A stretch of DNA of 56,054 nt, taken from CAYVUV01 sp964455095 (GTDB taxonomy: Bacteria; Desulfobacterota; Binatia; HRBIN30; CADEER01). The stretch lies in contig CAYVUV010000047.1 of NCBI GenBank assembly GCA_964455095.1, positions 1 to 56,054 of the forward strand, in the 5' to 3' direction. The first letter of the stretch is position 1. Every line of letters begins with the position of its first letter. Below are positions 31,401-40,090 of this stretch, one piece after another. Position numbers and translations under genes: made by a program. Under the pieces are notes generated by a model, which saw nothing but the letters and a program-made list of their open reading frames with translations, was not told where the DNA came from and ran no database searches.

Positions 31401-34015
31401 CGGTCGGAGCCGGCGGCACCGTGACAACGGACATCTCCGCGCAGGGAGCGACGGCCGCGCTTCCCGTTCACGCGTACGTGACCACGCCTGACGGAGGCAT
31501 GGTGTCGATCACCCTCGAGAATGGCATCGGTCCGGCACCGACCGGATTCGAATTGCTGGGCGTCCAATTCGATGTCACCGCGCCGCCCGCTTTGCCGACA
31601 GATCCGCTGACGCTGACCTTCCTGGTCCACGACACTGTGATCCCGTGGTACCTCGACATAAACTCGATCCAACTATTCAAGGACGGAGTCGTCGTACCAG
31701 AGTGCACGGGGCCACCCGGCGTTGCCTCTCCCGATCCGTGCGTGGCGGACCGGCAATACAGCGGCGGCGTCTTCCAGCTCACCGCGCTCTCTTCGACGGC
31801 CAGCATCTGGAGCTTCGGCTTTCCGATTTGCAACGACGGGATGGTCGTGGCCGGCGAGCAATGCGACGACGGCAACTTCACCAATGGCGACGGCTGCTCA
31901 TACTCGTGCGCGGTCGAGAGCGGCTGGGATTGCAGCGGATCACCCAGCGTCTGCATGCCAACCTGCGGCGACGGGATCGTGCTCTTCCCGAAGGTCATCA
32001 CCCAAGACTCCGCCGCTGCGTTGGGTGAGCAGTGCGACGACGGCAACCTGGCCGATGGTGACGGCTGCGACTCCGACTGCAGCTATACACTGGTGAATGA
32101 GACGGTCGGGCCCGGCGGCACCGTCACGACGGACATCTCCGCGAACGGGGCGACCGCCGCGTTCCCGGTCCAGACCTCCGTGACCACACCCGACGGAGGC
32201 ACCGTATCGATCACCGTCGAGAACGGGAGCGGACCGTCGCCGACGGGATTCACCTCGCTGGGCGTCGACTTCGACATCTCCGCCCCGCCTGCCTCGGCAG
32301 CGGATCCACTGGTACTAATCTTCCTGATCCACGAATCCGTGGTCCCACCGGACCTCGGCGCGGCCTCAATCCAACTGTTGAAGGATGGAGTGGTGGTGCC
32401 GGCGTGCACCGGTCCCCCGGGCATTGCCTCTCCCGATCCGTGCGTGGCCGACCGCCAGTACGCCGGCGGTGTCTTTCAGATCACCGCGCTCACGTCGACG
32501 GCCAGCATCTGGAGCTTCGGCTTTCCGATCTGCAACGACGGGCTCGCGGTGGCCGGCGAGCAATGCGACGACGGCAACTACACCGAAGACGATGGTTGCT
32601 CCTCCTCCTGCGCGGTCGAGAGCGGCTGGGATTGCAGTGGATCGCCGAGTGTCTGCACGCCCATCTGCGGCGACGGGATCGTTCTGTTCCCGAAGATCAT
32701 CACACAGGATTCGAGTGGCTCGCCGGGGGAACAGTGCGACGACGGCAACCTGACTGACGCGGACGGCTGCGATTCGAACTGCGACATAACGCCCGTCGCC
32801 GACACGGTCGGGGCCGGCGGGACCGTGACGACGGACATCGCCGGGCAGGGAGCGACTGCCGCGCGTCCGGTGCAAAGCTCCGTGACTACACCGAACGGAG
32901 GCCCGGTATCGATCACCGTCCTGAACGCGAGTGGTCCGTCACCGGCCGGCTTCACATCGCTGGGGCTTCAATTCCACGTCTCCGCCCCACCTGCCTCGCC
33001 GATGGACCCGTTGATGCTGGTCTTCCTGATCCACGAATCCATCGTCCCGCCGGGCCTCGACGCGGATTCGATCCAGCTGTTCAAGAATGGCGCCCTGGTC
33101 CCGAGCTGTACGGGTCCGCCGGGCGTCGCCTCTCCCGATCCGTGTGTGTCGGACCGACAGTACGCCGGCGGCGTCTATCAGCTCACCGCGCTCACTTCGT
33201 CCGCCAGCATCTGGAGCTTCGCCGTCCCGGTTTGCGGCGACAACGTCACCGAGCCCGGGGAGGACTGCGACGACGGCAACACGCTGAACGGCGACTGCTG
33301 CTCTTCGACCTGTCACTTCGAGGCGCAAGGAACCGTATGCGCGGACGATGGCGTCGGCTGCTCGATCGATGCCTGCGACGGCAGCGGTTCCTGCCAGCAC
33401 ACGCCGGACGACTCGGCGTGCTCTGACGGCGATCCTTGCACGCAGGACAGTTGCGATCTCTTCACGGGCTGTGCGTCGGGCGCGACGCCGGCGGCGGTCT
33501 GCCCCAACAACGCGCCAGGCAAGGCGCAGCTTCTGGTAACACGCAACGACGCCAAGCCGGATAAGAACAAGGTCCAATTCAAGTGGTTGAAGGGCAGTTT
33601 TGCGGGCGCGGACTTCGGCGACCCGACGGCGGCGAACGACTACACGCTGTGCCTCTACGCCGGGAACGGATTCCTGGCCGAGCTCACCGCGCCCGCCGGC
33701 ACGATGACGTGCGGAACCAGGCCCTGCTGGACACTGAGCGGCTCGCCGACTACGGGCATCAAGTACAACGACAAACAGAAACCGCCAGCACACGATGGCA
33801 TAAAGCAGTTGATCGGCAAGGCGGGCGTCAACGGCAAGGCAAAACTACAGCTCAAGGCCCAGGGCGCCACCATTCCATCGATCATGCTGGGGAGCGGGCT
33901 GCCGTATCCGGTGACGGCGCAGGTTGTCACGAGTGACGGTGCTTGCTGGGAGGCGACCTTCACACAGGCTGATGAAAAGAAGAACGACGGAGCGACGTTC
34001 AAGGCCATTCATTGA
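28436..34015 (+). CDS. Giant secreted multidomain protein with DUF4215 repeats
   Basis: 1859 residues from the ATG after GGGAGG (an open frame reaching 28214 adds no signal). A signal peptide ends near GAQ (34). Then: Thr-Pro linker (35-217); cohesin-like domain (about 219-347); second linker (349-414); beta-solenoid region like autotransporter-associated strands (WIGG...WSTPGNW, 414-722); a cadherin/VCBS-like Ig domain (PTANDDAY...FTYTIGDGKGGTDTATV, 724-822); third linker (822-896); three 234-residue repeats, each two DUF4215 Cys-rich modules plus a beta-sandwich ending ASIWSF (897-1598); another DUF4215; a Cys-rich stretch; and a C-terminal domain (1694-1859) shared with the next gene. No sortase, PEP-CTERM or autotransporter end is seen. 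Role: surface or extracellular matrix, inferred. Confidence 0.9.
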   Translation: MLYSCSWRAGLHYAKVALVFFGIALLLPAPAGAQTATPTATPTSTPTVTATPTATGPTLTPTPTFTGTPPTSTPTSTPTPTVTGTPPTATPTATPTSTPTETPTNTPTSTPTTTVTPPTSTPTSTPTPTITGTPPTATPTPTLTPTSTVTPTITPAGPTDTPTPTVTGTPPTATPTSTPTATPTATPTDSPTVTPTVTPTATATGAPPTATPTPTVVFGANVSLPPGATIISPGDTTNVLLTIDDVTGVNALDFAFTYDSAIVLATAVAPTPFTSDCVISSNLATVGTVSLSFACPLARSGGGDLVVITFQGQATGTSSLHFPLPPSGCNLDEGALSCTTSDGSITVGSGPGATPSSTPTPTPTVTDTATVTPTGMLPTATSTATATPTVTQTPTITLTPTRTGTPTAIPTVKTWIGGVDQFWSTPGNWIGGVPGTGDVVTFAALGARTTTNDLPAGTVFSSLAFLGDSYTVDGNAIALTDGISSGENINSITINAPLQLAASQSFDTSGSFNGPIDLNGFDLSLESSGVTHLSGEISGAGGLNVGRGVFSGNHTYTGPTHVLIFLQLDDAQLASAVILDGGNLYGSGTIGPLSVGTQGGYVIPYGQIHTGDLALETSGNPVTATFQLDGPTPGSGSNDYRQLAVSGSVDLGTHLTAYFSLGFVPAVGQIFTIIDNDGSDSVSGSFIGLPEGATLDIGGYPFTISYLGKGGTGNDVVLVSQSGDPSDHAPTANDDAYGAMSGVPLNVTAPGVLGNDSDPDLDTLSVIAFSAVSAEGGSVSVNADGSFTYTSAPAFTGVDTFTYTIGDGKGGTDTATVTITVTPATPSATPTSTATPTVTDTPTPTGTNTPTPTNTPTGTATPTSTPTGTSTHTPTATATPTNTPTGTATSTSTPPSICGDGIVVAGEQCDDHNFIYGDGCSPFCTIETGWDCSGSPSVCTPTCGDGIVLFPKIITQDSSGATGEQCDDGNLTDGDGCDSNCDVTAVSETVGAGGTVTTDISAQGATAALPVHAYVTTPDGGMVSITLENGIGPAPTGFELLGVQFDVTAPPALPTDPLTLTFLVHDTVIPWYLDINSIQLFKDGVVVPECTGPPGVASPDPCVADRQYSGGVFQLTALSSTASIWSFGFPICNDGMVVAGEQCDDGNFTNGDGCSYSCAVESGWDCSGSPSVCMPTCGDGIVLFPKVITQDSAAALGEQCDDGNLADGDGCDSDCSYTLVNETVGPGGTVTTDISANGATAAFPVQTSVTTPDGGTVSITVENGSGPSPTGFTSLGVDFDISAPPASAADPLVLIFLIHESVVPPDLGAASIQLLKDGVVVPACTGPPGIASPDPCVADRQYAGGVFQITALTSTASIWSFGFPICNDGLAVAGEQCDDGNYTEDDGCSSSCAVESGWDCSGSPSVCTPICGDGIVLFPKIITQDSSGSPGEQCDDGNLTDADGCDSNCDITPVADTVGAGGTVTTDIAGQGATAARPVQSSVTTPNGGPVSITVLNASGPSPAGFTSLGLQFHVSAPPASPMDPLMLVFLIHESIVPPGLDADSIQLFKNGALVPSCTGPPGVASPDPCVSDRQYAGGVYQLTALTSSASIWSFAVPVCGDNVTEPGEDCDDGNTLNGDCCSSTCHFEAQGTVCADDGVGCSIDACDGSGSCQHTPDDSACSDGDPCTQDSCDLFTGCASGATPAAVCPNNAPGKAQLLVTRNDAKPDKNKVQFKWLKGSFAGADFGDPTAANDYTLCLYAGNGFLAELTAPAGTMTCGTRPCWTLSGSPTTGIKYNDKQKPPAHDGIKQLIGKAGVNGKAKLQLKAQGATIPSIMLGSGLPYPVTAQVVTSDGACWEATFTQADEKKNDGATFKAIH
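28538..29085 (+). repeat. Thr-Pro linker repeat tract
   Basis: Low-complexity ACN-CCN coding tract giving TPTPT/TPTST runs of about 180 residues, broken by TGTPPT units at intervals. Shorter tracts of the same kind lie at about 29480-29675 and 30900-31123. Such linkers space domains and are often O-glycosylated. Repeat length may vary by slippage. Confidence 0.85.
31124..33229 (+). repeat. Three tandem 702-nt coding repeats
   Basis: Units begin at 31124, 31826 and 32528, each at an I-C-(G/N)-D-G motif; the fourth such motif is at 33230. The spacing is exactly 702 nt (234 codons) three times with no net indel. Each unit carries two DUF4215 modules (CDDGN-GDGCDSNC type) and a beta-sandwich with VTTDI, VVPACTGPPG, SPDPCVADRQY and ASIWSF. 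Sequence has drifted mainly by substitution, suggesting tandem duplication kept in register or homogenised. Confidence 0.95.
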
Positions 34016-34240
34016 TCGCGGGGCTCATCGGAAGTCAGAAGGGGCGAATCGCCAGGCAGCTCGGTAGGCGGCTCGAACGCGCGCGCGGCGGAACGGCGCG
34101 ACAGCCCCGAGCCCGCGCCCAACGGCGCTCAATGTGCGGCTCGCACACCGCCACACAGGTGACGCGAGTCCGAGCCACGACCGACTCCGTCAACGATTCC
34201 GGCTCATCCCGGCTATCCTCACACACAGGGGGAGAACCAC
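34016..34240. other. Spacer between the two secreted-protein genes
   Basis: 225 nt, same-direction genes. No clear terminator or second gene. A ribosome site (GGGGGAG) stands just before the next ATG. Either a promoter or read-through is possible. Confidence 0.3.
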
Positions 34241-36748
34241 ATGAAGATCGCACGGGGAGGCGATTGCAGCGACTTTGCGAACGCCGCTCGCAGAGTGGCT
34301 CGGCACCTGGCAGCTTCCGCGCTCGCTTTGGCGCTGCTGGGCCTTCAGCAGCCGGCAGGCGCGCAGTTCGCGTCGCTTGGCGCCGAGTTCCAGGTCAACG
34401 ACTACACGGCCGGCTACCAGGGCCTGGGGGCCGTCGCGACGGACCCCGACGGCAACTTCTTCGTCACGTGGGCTGACGTGGGGCGTGATGGCGGCGGCTT
34501 CGGCCTCTTCGGGCGGCGCTACGACAGCACCGGGCAGTCGCTCGGCGCTGATTTCCAGATCAACGCTTTCACGCCGGGCGACCAGATGTGGCCGGCGCTA
34601 TCCGCCGCCGGCGGTGGGTTCGTGGTGGTGTGGCAGAGCGGACAATTCGCGGGAGCGGGCCAGGACGGCGACGGCTTCGGAATCTTCGCTCGGCGATGCG
34701 ATGCCGCGGGGCAGCCGCTCGGCTCGGAGTTTCAGGTCAATCAGTTCACCATGGACTATCAAGTCGGCCCGGCGATTGCCGGCGCGGCGGACGGATCGTT
34801 CGTGGTGGTCTGGAGGAGCAATCAGGACGGGAACGGCGGGGCGGTGTTCGCGCGCAGGTACGACAGCTCCGGCCAGGCGCTCGAGTCCGAATTCCAGGTC
34901 AACACCTACACCTCCAGCGACCAAGACAGTCCCGCGGTCGCCGCCGCGGCGGACGGAGCGTTTGTCGTCGTCTGGTGGAGCGAGCAACAAGACGGAGATC
35001 AAGCCGGCGTGTTCGGACAGCGATTCGACAGCGCTGGTGGACGGCAAGGCGGCGAGTTCCAGGTCAACAGCTACACCTCGAGCTATCAATACTACCCCGT
35101 CGTTGCCGCCCGATCGGACGGCAGTTTCGTCGTGGTGTGGCAGAGCTATGAACAGGACGGCGACGCGTCGGGCGTCTTCGCGCGACGCTACGCGAGCAAT
35201 GGGCAGGCGATGGGTGTGGAATTCCAGGTCAACAGCTACACGCTGGGATATCAGGGGGAATCCAGCGGCGGTCACGGGTTGTCGGTGGCGTCGAGATCGG
35301 ACGGCGCGTTCCTCATCGCGTGGCAGAGCGAGCTCCTCAACCAAGATGGTGATCAGGGGGGCGTGTTTGCCCAGGTCTACGACGGCGCCGGGAACCGATT
35401 GGGTTCCGAGCTCCAGATCAACAGTTTCACGGCGGGCGATCAGAGGAGCCCGGCGATCTCGGTCGGGGCGAATGGCGACGGGATCGCGGTCTGGACGAGC
35501 GCGAGTGATCAGGACGGCGACTTCGGTGGAGTATTCGGACAGCGGTTCGCGCTGCAACAATCGCCGTGCGGAAATTCCATCTTGGATCTGGGCGAGCAGT
35601 GCGACGACGGCAACACGGCGGATGGCGATGGGTGCGATTCGAATTGCACTCCGACCGCGTGCGGCAACGCCATCGTCACGATCGGCGAAGCCTGCGACGA
35701 CGGCAACGCCGTCGACGGCGACGGTTGCTCGGCGACGTGCCAGGATCAAGCTGGCCCCGAGAGTGTGTCGGATGCCGAGCTGACGGCCGGAGAGATCTTC
35801 ACGACGGATGTCGAGAGCGACGGCGCGACGCCGGCAGATCCGATCGAGACCACCATCGCGATGAGCGTCGGCACCGCCTCGGCCACGATTGCCGAGATGT
35901 CGGGCCAAGCCCCCAGCGTACCCGGCTATTCGTTCTTCGGGCAGCAGGTCGAGATCACCTTTGACTGCCCGGTGGGTCCGTGTCCGAGCCCTGGCCAACC
36001 CCTGATCATCGAGTTCCGCATCGACCGGACGCGCGTCCCGAGCGGCGTCGACGAGAACACGATCGCCGTCTTCCGCGACGCCGTCCTCGTGCCCGCCTGC
36101 ACCGCTGCGCCGGGAGTCGCCAGTCCCGACCCGTGCATCGATCAGCGCCAGCGCTTCGGCGACGGCGATGTCGGGATCACCGTTCTCACGTCACAGGCGA
36201 GCGTCTGGAGCTTTGCGCGCGCAGCCTGTTCGGCAAATCCAATTCCGTGCCCGGAACCGGGCGGCGCCCTCTTCAAGGTCAAGAGGAGGGTCGGCGACCC
36301 GAGCGCGACGAAGGTCCTGTGGAAGTGGCTGCATGGCACCATCGGCGGTTCCGCCGATTTCGGCGACCCGCTGGCCACCACGGGCTACGCGATGTGCGTC
36401 TATGACGGCGCGTCCCTGGTAGAGAGCCACCTGATCGCGCCGGGTGGCGACTGCGACGGCCAGCCGTGCTGGCAAACGATCGGCACGAAGGGATTCAAGT
36501 ACAAGAACAAGAACGGGAACGACGAGGGCATCACCAAGGTGCTCCTGAAGTCCGGCACCGGCAAAGCGAAGATCATCGTGCAGGGCAAGGGCGCCAACGT
36601 CTCGATTCCGGCATCCGATCCCATCTATGCCCAAGCGCCATCCCTCACCGTGCAACTGGTCGCCAGCACCGGCACGTGCTGGCAAGCGACCTATCCGAAT
36701 CCGGCCGACACGAGTACTGGCGAACAGTTCAAGGACAAGATCCCGTAG
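34241..36748 (+). CDS. Secreted seven-repeat propeller / DUF4215 protein
   Basis: 835 residues. An N-terminal signal (hydrophobic ASALALALLGLQQPAGAQ, cleavage near 44). Seven repeats of about 55 residues (about 46-440) follow the pattern G-x-E-F-Q-V-N-x-Y-T...P-A-V-A...DG-x-F-V-V-V-W...QDGD-x-x-G-V-F-x-R-(Y/F)-D, most simply a seven-bladed beta-propeller with acidic, possibly Ca-binding QDGD loops. Two DUF4215 modules follow (443-504), a beta-sandwich with PACTAAPGVASPDPC and ASVWSF (505-663), and a C-terminal domain (667-835) shared with the neighbouring giant protein. Exported; likely surface or secreted. No catalytic motif is visible. Confidence 0.9.
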   Translation: MKIARGGDCSDFANAARRVARHLAASALALALLGLQQPAGAQFASLGAEFQVNDYTAGYQGLGAVATDPDGNFFVTWADVGRDGGGFGLFGRRYDSTGQSLGADFQINAFTPGDQMWPALSAAGGGFVVVWQSGQFAGAGQDGDGFGIFARRCDAAGQPLGSEFQVNQFTMDYQVGPAIAGAADGSFVVVWRSNQDGNGGAVFARRYDSSGQALESEFQVNTYTSSDQDSPAVAAAADGAFVVVWWSEQQDGDQAGVFGQRFDSAGGRQGGEFQVNSYTSSYQYYPVVAARSDGSFVVVWQSYEQDGDASGVFARRYASNGQAMGVEFQVNSYTLGYQGESSGGHGLSVASRSDGAFLIAWQSELLNQDGDQGGVFAQVYDGAGNRLGSELQINSFTAGDQRSPAISVGANGDGIAVWTSASDQDGDFGGVFGQRFALQQSPCGNSILDLGEQCDDGNTADGDGCDSNCTPTACGNAIVTIGEACDDGNAVDGDGCSATCQDQAGPESVSDAELTAGEIFTTDVESDGATPADPIETTIAMSVGTASATIAEMSGQAPSVPGYSFFGQQVEITFDCPVGPCPSPGQPLIIEFRIDRTRVPSGVDENTIAVFRDAVLVPACTAAPGVASPDPCIDQRQRFGDGDVGITVLTSQASVWSFARAACSANPIPCPEPGGALFKVKRRVGDPSATKVLWKWLHGTIGGSADFGDPLATTGYAMCVYDGASLVESHLIAPGGDCDGQPCWQTIGTKGFKYKNKNGNDEGITKVLLKSGTGKAKIIVQGKGANVSIPASDPIYAQAPSLTVQLVASTGTCWQATYPNPADTSTGEQFKDKIP

Positions 36749-36808
36749 CAGTGATCCGTGGGCGATCCGCAGGGACGTTCCTGAAAAGATGAAAAGAGTG
36801 CAGACGGT

Positions 36809-36872
36809 CAGTTTCCATCTGCTCAGGAGCGTCCCCCTGGAGGGCCCTCGCGCGCCTCGGATCTGGAAACTG
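36809..36872. terminator. Long stem-loop between convergent genes
   Basis: CAGTTTCCA (36809-36817) and TGGAAACTG (36864-36872) are perfect 9-nt inverted copies around a 46-nt loop, between the ends of the propeller gene and the convergent ArnT-like gene. There is no long T-run, so termination is only a possibility. A direct repeat TCAGGAGCG occurs at 36823 and 36883. Confidence 0.35.
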
Positions 36873-37019
36873 TTTCGTTGAGTCAGGAGCGCTAACCTGG
36901 CCAAATGGGCATGAGCTCTGCCCGGACGCTCTGCGAAGGTGGATCGAAGAAAGGCAGGGGACCGCGGCGTCTCCGAGTCTTTCAACGGGCTGTCAGTTAG
37001 CACCTCGTCGCGTGTCCAG

Positions 37020-39983
37020 TCACGCGTGCGGGGCGCGCACGACGACGCGGGTGAAGACGTGGCGGCCGAGGTTGCTGTGGAACTCGCGCACTTCGGCATC
37101 CGGGTAGAGCGCGCGCACGGCGGCGATGTCGGCGCCGGCGGTGGGAAGGAAGTACGCGACGATGGTGCGCGGGTCTTTGAAGGGCATGTAGGCGCCGATG
37201 TCGCGCGCGTCCTGGGCGTCGACGGCGTCGGCGTAGTACTGCATCGTCGGGTGTGAGCAGGATTGCACGTTGTGGTTGGGGGCGACGATGTAGATCATCG
37301 CGTCGCGACCCCATTGCTGGACGTCGCGGCCCATGATGCCCTGCACCCACTGCGTGTCGCGCACCGGCCGGGCCAGCTCGGGCACCGTGCCGTGCACGAA
37401 GTCGGCGTATGCCGTGAGCTGCTGCTGGGCGTTGGCGCCGATGAGGGCGGCGAGGGCGAGACACATGAGTCCGGTTCCGATCCGCCCCCCCGCGGCGGCG
37501 GCGCCGCGCCACAGCCAGGCGATCGAGCCGGCGACCAAGACCGTGGCCGGGATGAAGGCAATGACCAGGCGCGGCCAGAACGGCGGGTCGACCGTCAGCA
37601 CGCCGCCGATGAACAGCACGCCGACACCCCACACCAGCACCCACAGGCCGCGGATGTCGAGCGGGCGCAGCAGCGCGGCGACCACTGCCATGCCGAGCAG
37701 CATCCCGACCGGCGGGAAGAAGGCGACCGCTCCGCCGTATTGCGTGCTGGTATCGCCGACGAACCACAAGCTGCCGAGCACGCGCGGCAGCCCGATGGCG
37801 AGCGTCGTGCGCAGGAGCTCCCAGTCGACGACACCGGTGCGCAACCAGACGAACTGGTCCGAGCGGCCGAACGGGTCGGCGCGACCGCCGGCGTAGATGA
37901 CCGCCTGCGTGCCGAGGACGCTGAGCCCCACGACGGCGCAGAGCAGCAGGCCCGGCCAACGCTTGAGCAGCGCGCGCGGGTAGCGCAGCAGCAACACGGC
38001 GGCGAGCACGGCGAGCAACGGCGGCGTGATGCGGCCGGCGTGATAGGTGAGGCCGCTGTAGCCCGCGGCCAGCCCGGCGATGGCGAACCAGCTGTAGCGG
38101 CCGTTCTCCAGGCCGGCGACCAGAGCCAGCAGCGCCAGGACGTGAAACGGCACCGGGTCCATGTAGGCCTGGATGCGGCTGAAGTGGAAAAAGGCCTGGT
38201 GCACACCGATGAGCAGTACGGCCACAACGCCGGCGGCGGTGCCGTAGAGCCGCCGGATGAGAAAGAACATCGCCGTCATCGCCAGCACGCTGCCGATCGC
38301 CGACGGCAGCCGGCAGGCGGCGAGCGAACGGCCACCGATGGCGGTCACCAGCCCCGACCAGAGGTAACCGATCATCGGCACCTCGGCCCAGCCGTTGGTG
38401 AACAGCGTCGGCACATCGCCGTCGAGCAACCGGAAGCCCTGCACCGACCACAGCGCCATGTCGTGGTGCAGATTGGGCGGATAGGCCTCGAGCTCGTAGA
38501 GCCGCAGCGCCAGCATCACCGCGGCGATCGCCACGCCGACCACCAGGGCCCATGGCCGTATGCGGCGCCGCGGCGGCGGTGCTTGCAGCGATCCGCCGGC
38601 GAGCAGGACCACCCCCGCGCTCCAGGCCGCCGTGACCCACTCGCCGCGCTTGTTGGCGACGCCCTCCAGGCCGACCAGGACGAGCGCGAGCCCGACGATC
38701 CAGAGTCCCCACATGCGGCGCGTCGCCGGGGCCATCGGCGCCAGGTGGCGCATGCGCAGGCTCCAATCGTCCGGCGGCAGCGGCAGGCGGTACTGCAGCA
38801 ACGCCAGGAAGAACCCCGCCGCCACGACCCAAGCCGCATACGTCCACACGTCGCCGATGGCGCCCGCCATCCGTTGATGGTGCAGCGCGCCGGCCGCGCC
38901 GCAGAGCAGCGCCGCGAGCATACAGACGCCGATCTCGACCCGGCGCCACGTGCCGAGCACGGGCGGCGCCGAGCCCGAGCGCGGCAGCTCGGTTGGGACG
39001 CCTCTGCGCTGCCGAATCACCGGCCATTGCACCAACAGAACGAGCAGCGCCGCGCCGCCGGTGCCGGCGAGCAGCGCGCGCCAGTACGGCGCCAGCGGCC
39101 GCGCCGCGACCTCGTCGACGTGGGCGACGTTCAGGCAGGTCCGGTCCGGCAGCCGGTAGAGGCTCACCATCACCGAGCCGTCGGCCAGCATCTCGGCGTC
39201 GAGCGGGGGGTAGATGGTGGAGAACTCCCACGTCTTGGCGGTGCCCGCCGCGAAGGCGTGGACGACCTGCGTCTCGGGCGAGACGGCGAGCATCTGCCCA
39301 TTCGGGGCGAGGCTCGGTCCCTCGGCATGACAGCAGAACGGGACCCAGCGCACCTTGTCCGAATAGGGCGTGAAGAAGACGATGCGGCCGGTGTCGAATC
39401 CAGACGTGGCTAGCTCGCCGCTCGGCAAGCGCACCAGGCCGCGCGGCTGGGCGACGAACTGCGTGCCGCTCCACAGAATCTTCCCGGCCAGGTCGAGCAC
39501 GTGCACGGCATGATGCCCGGCACGCCCCTCGACGACGGCGGTGTTGCCGTCGGGCAGGCGCAGCGCGCCCGCGGCGTCGACCAGCGGGCTGCCGACCTGC
39601 CAGAAGACCTGACCACTGCGGTCGATCTCAGACACGCGCGGCGGACTGTCCTGGCAGATCAGCAAGCGATCAGGCCCCAGCACCTGGATGCAGCGCGGCT
39701 GTTGCACATTGACCTGCCAGGCGATCTGTCCGTCGAGCCCCACCGCCGTGATGCGATTGCGCTCCGGCTCGGCGACCAGCACGGTGGCGGCGTCGTAGAC
39801 CGCGACGTCGGCAATGCGCGTGAACCCGGTGTAGCGCTGCAGCACCGAGCCGTCGGTGCGGTAGCGGACGAGCAGGTAGTCGCCGCCCTCGCCGACGGCC
39901 AGATCGGGCGCGGCGGTACACGGCGAGGCGAACACGACGAGGACCAATGCCAGGACCGCGAGCGGTTGGGGGATGAGTCTCAT
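37020..39983 (-). CDS. ArnT/PMT-like membrane glycosyltransferase with predicted N-terminal propeller
   Basis: 987 residues from ATG 39983 (a TTG at 40013 is also open). A signal sequence (LAVLALVLVVFASPCTA) leads into about 260 residues of WD/PQQ-like strands (VLDLAGKILWSGTQF, LVRLPSGELATSG) predicted to form a periplasmic propeller. Several helices follow, then a GT39/GT83-like core (about 490-830) with the expected acidic loop LRLYELEAYPPNLHHDMALW after the first core helix and RLPSAIGSVLAM. Such enzymes move a sugar from a polyprenyl-phosphate carrier to lipid A, protein or another lipid on the periplasmic face. The acceptor is unknown. A soluble C-terminal part (about 860-987) completes it. 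Confidence 0.85.
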   Translation of the reverse strand: MRLIPQPLAVLALVLVVFASPCTAAPDLAVGEGGDYLLVRYRTDGSVLQRYTGFTRIADVAVYDAATVLVAEPERNRITAVGLDGQIAWQVNVQQPRCIQVLGPDRLLICQDSPPRVSEIDRSGQVFWQVGSPLVDAAGALRLPDGNTAVVEGRAGHHAVHVLDLAGKILWSGTQFVAQPRGLVRLPSGELATSGFDTGRIVFFTPYSDKVRWVPFCCHAEGPSLAPNGQMLAVSPETQVVHAFAAGTAKTWEFSTIYPPLDAEMLADGSVMVSLYRLPDRTCLNVAHVDEVAARPLAPYWRALLAGTGGAALLVLLVQWPVIRQRRGVPTELPRSGSAPPVLGTWRRVEIGVCMLAALLCGAAGALHHQRMAGAIGDVWTYAAWVVAAGFFLALLQYRLPLPPDDWSLRMRHLAPMAPATRRMWGLWIVGLALVLVGLEGVANKRGEWVTAAWSAGVVLLAGGSLQAPPPRRRIRPWALVVGVAIAAVMLALRLYELEAYPPNLHHDMALWSVQGFRLLDGDVPTLFTNGWAEVPMIGYLWSGLVTAIGGRSLAACRLPSAIGSVLAMTAMFFLIRRLYGTAAGVVAVLLIGVHQAFFHFSRIQAYMDPVPFHVLALLALVAGLENGRYSWFAIAGLAAGYSGLTYHAGRITPPLLAVLAAVLLLRYPRALLKRWPGLLLCAVVGLSVLGTQAVIYAGGRADPFGRSDQFVWLRTGVVDWELLRTTLAIGLPRVLGSLWFVGDTSTQYGGAVAFFPPVGMLLGMAVVAALLRPLDIRGLWVLVWGVGVLFIGGVLTVDPPFWPRLVIAFIPATVLVAGSIAWLWRGAAAAGGRIGTGLMCLALAALIGANAQQQLTAYADFVHGTVPELARPVRDTQWVQGIMGRDVQQWGRDAMIYIVAPNHNVQSCSHPTMQYYADAVDAQDARDIGAYMPFKDPRTIVAYFLPTAGADIAAVRALYPDAEVREFHSNLGRHVFTRVVVRAPHA

Positions 39984-40090
39984 GGAATTCACGTTCCGCT
40001 CACGCGGTGGCAACGCCTCCAGCGACCAGTCACTACCTGCACGGGGCTAGAAACATCAATGTCGCGCGCGATGCAACGCGCGGCGACTTT

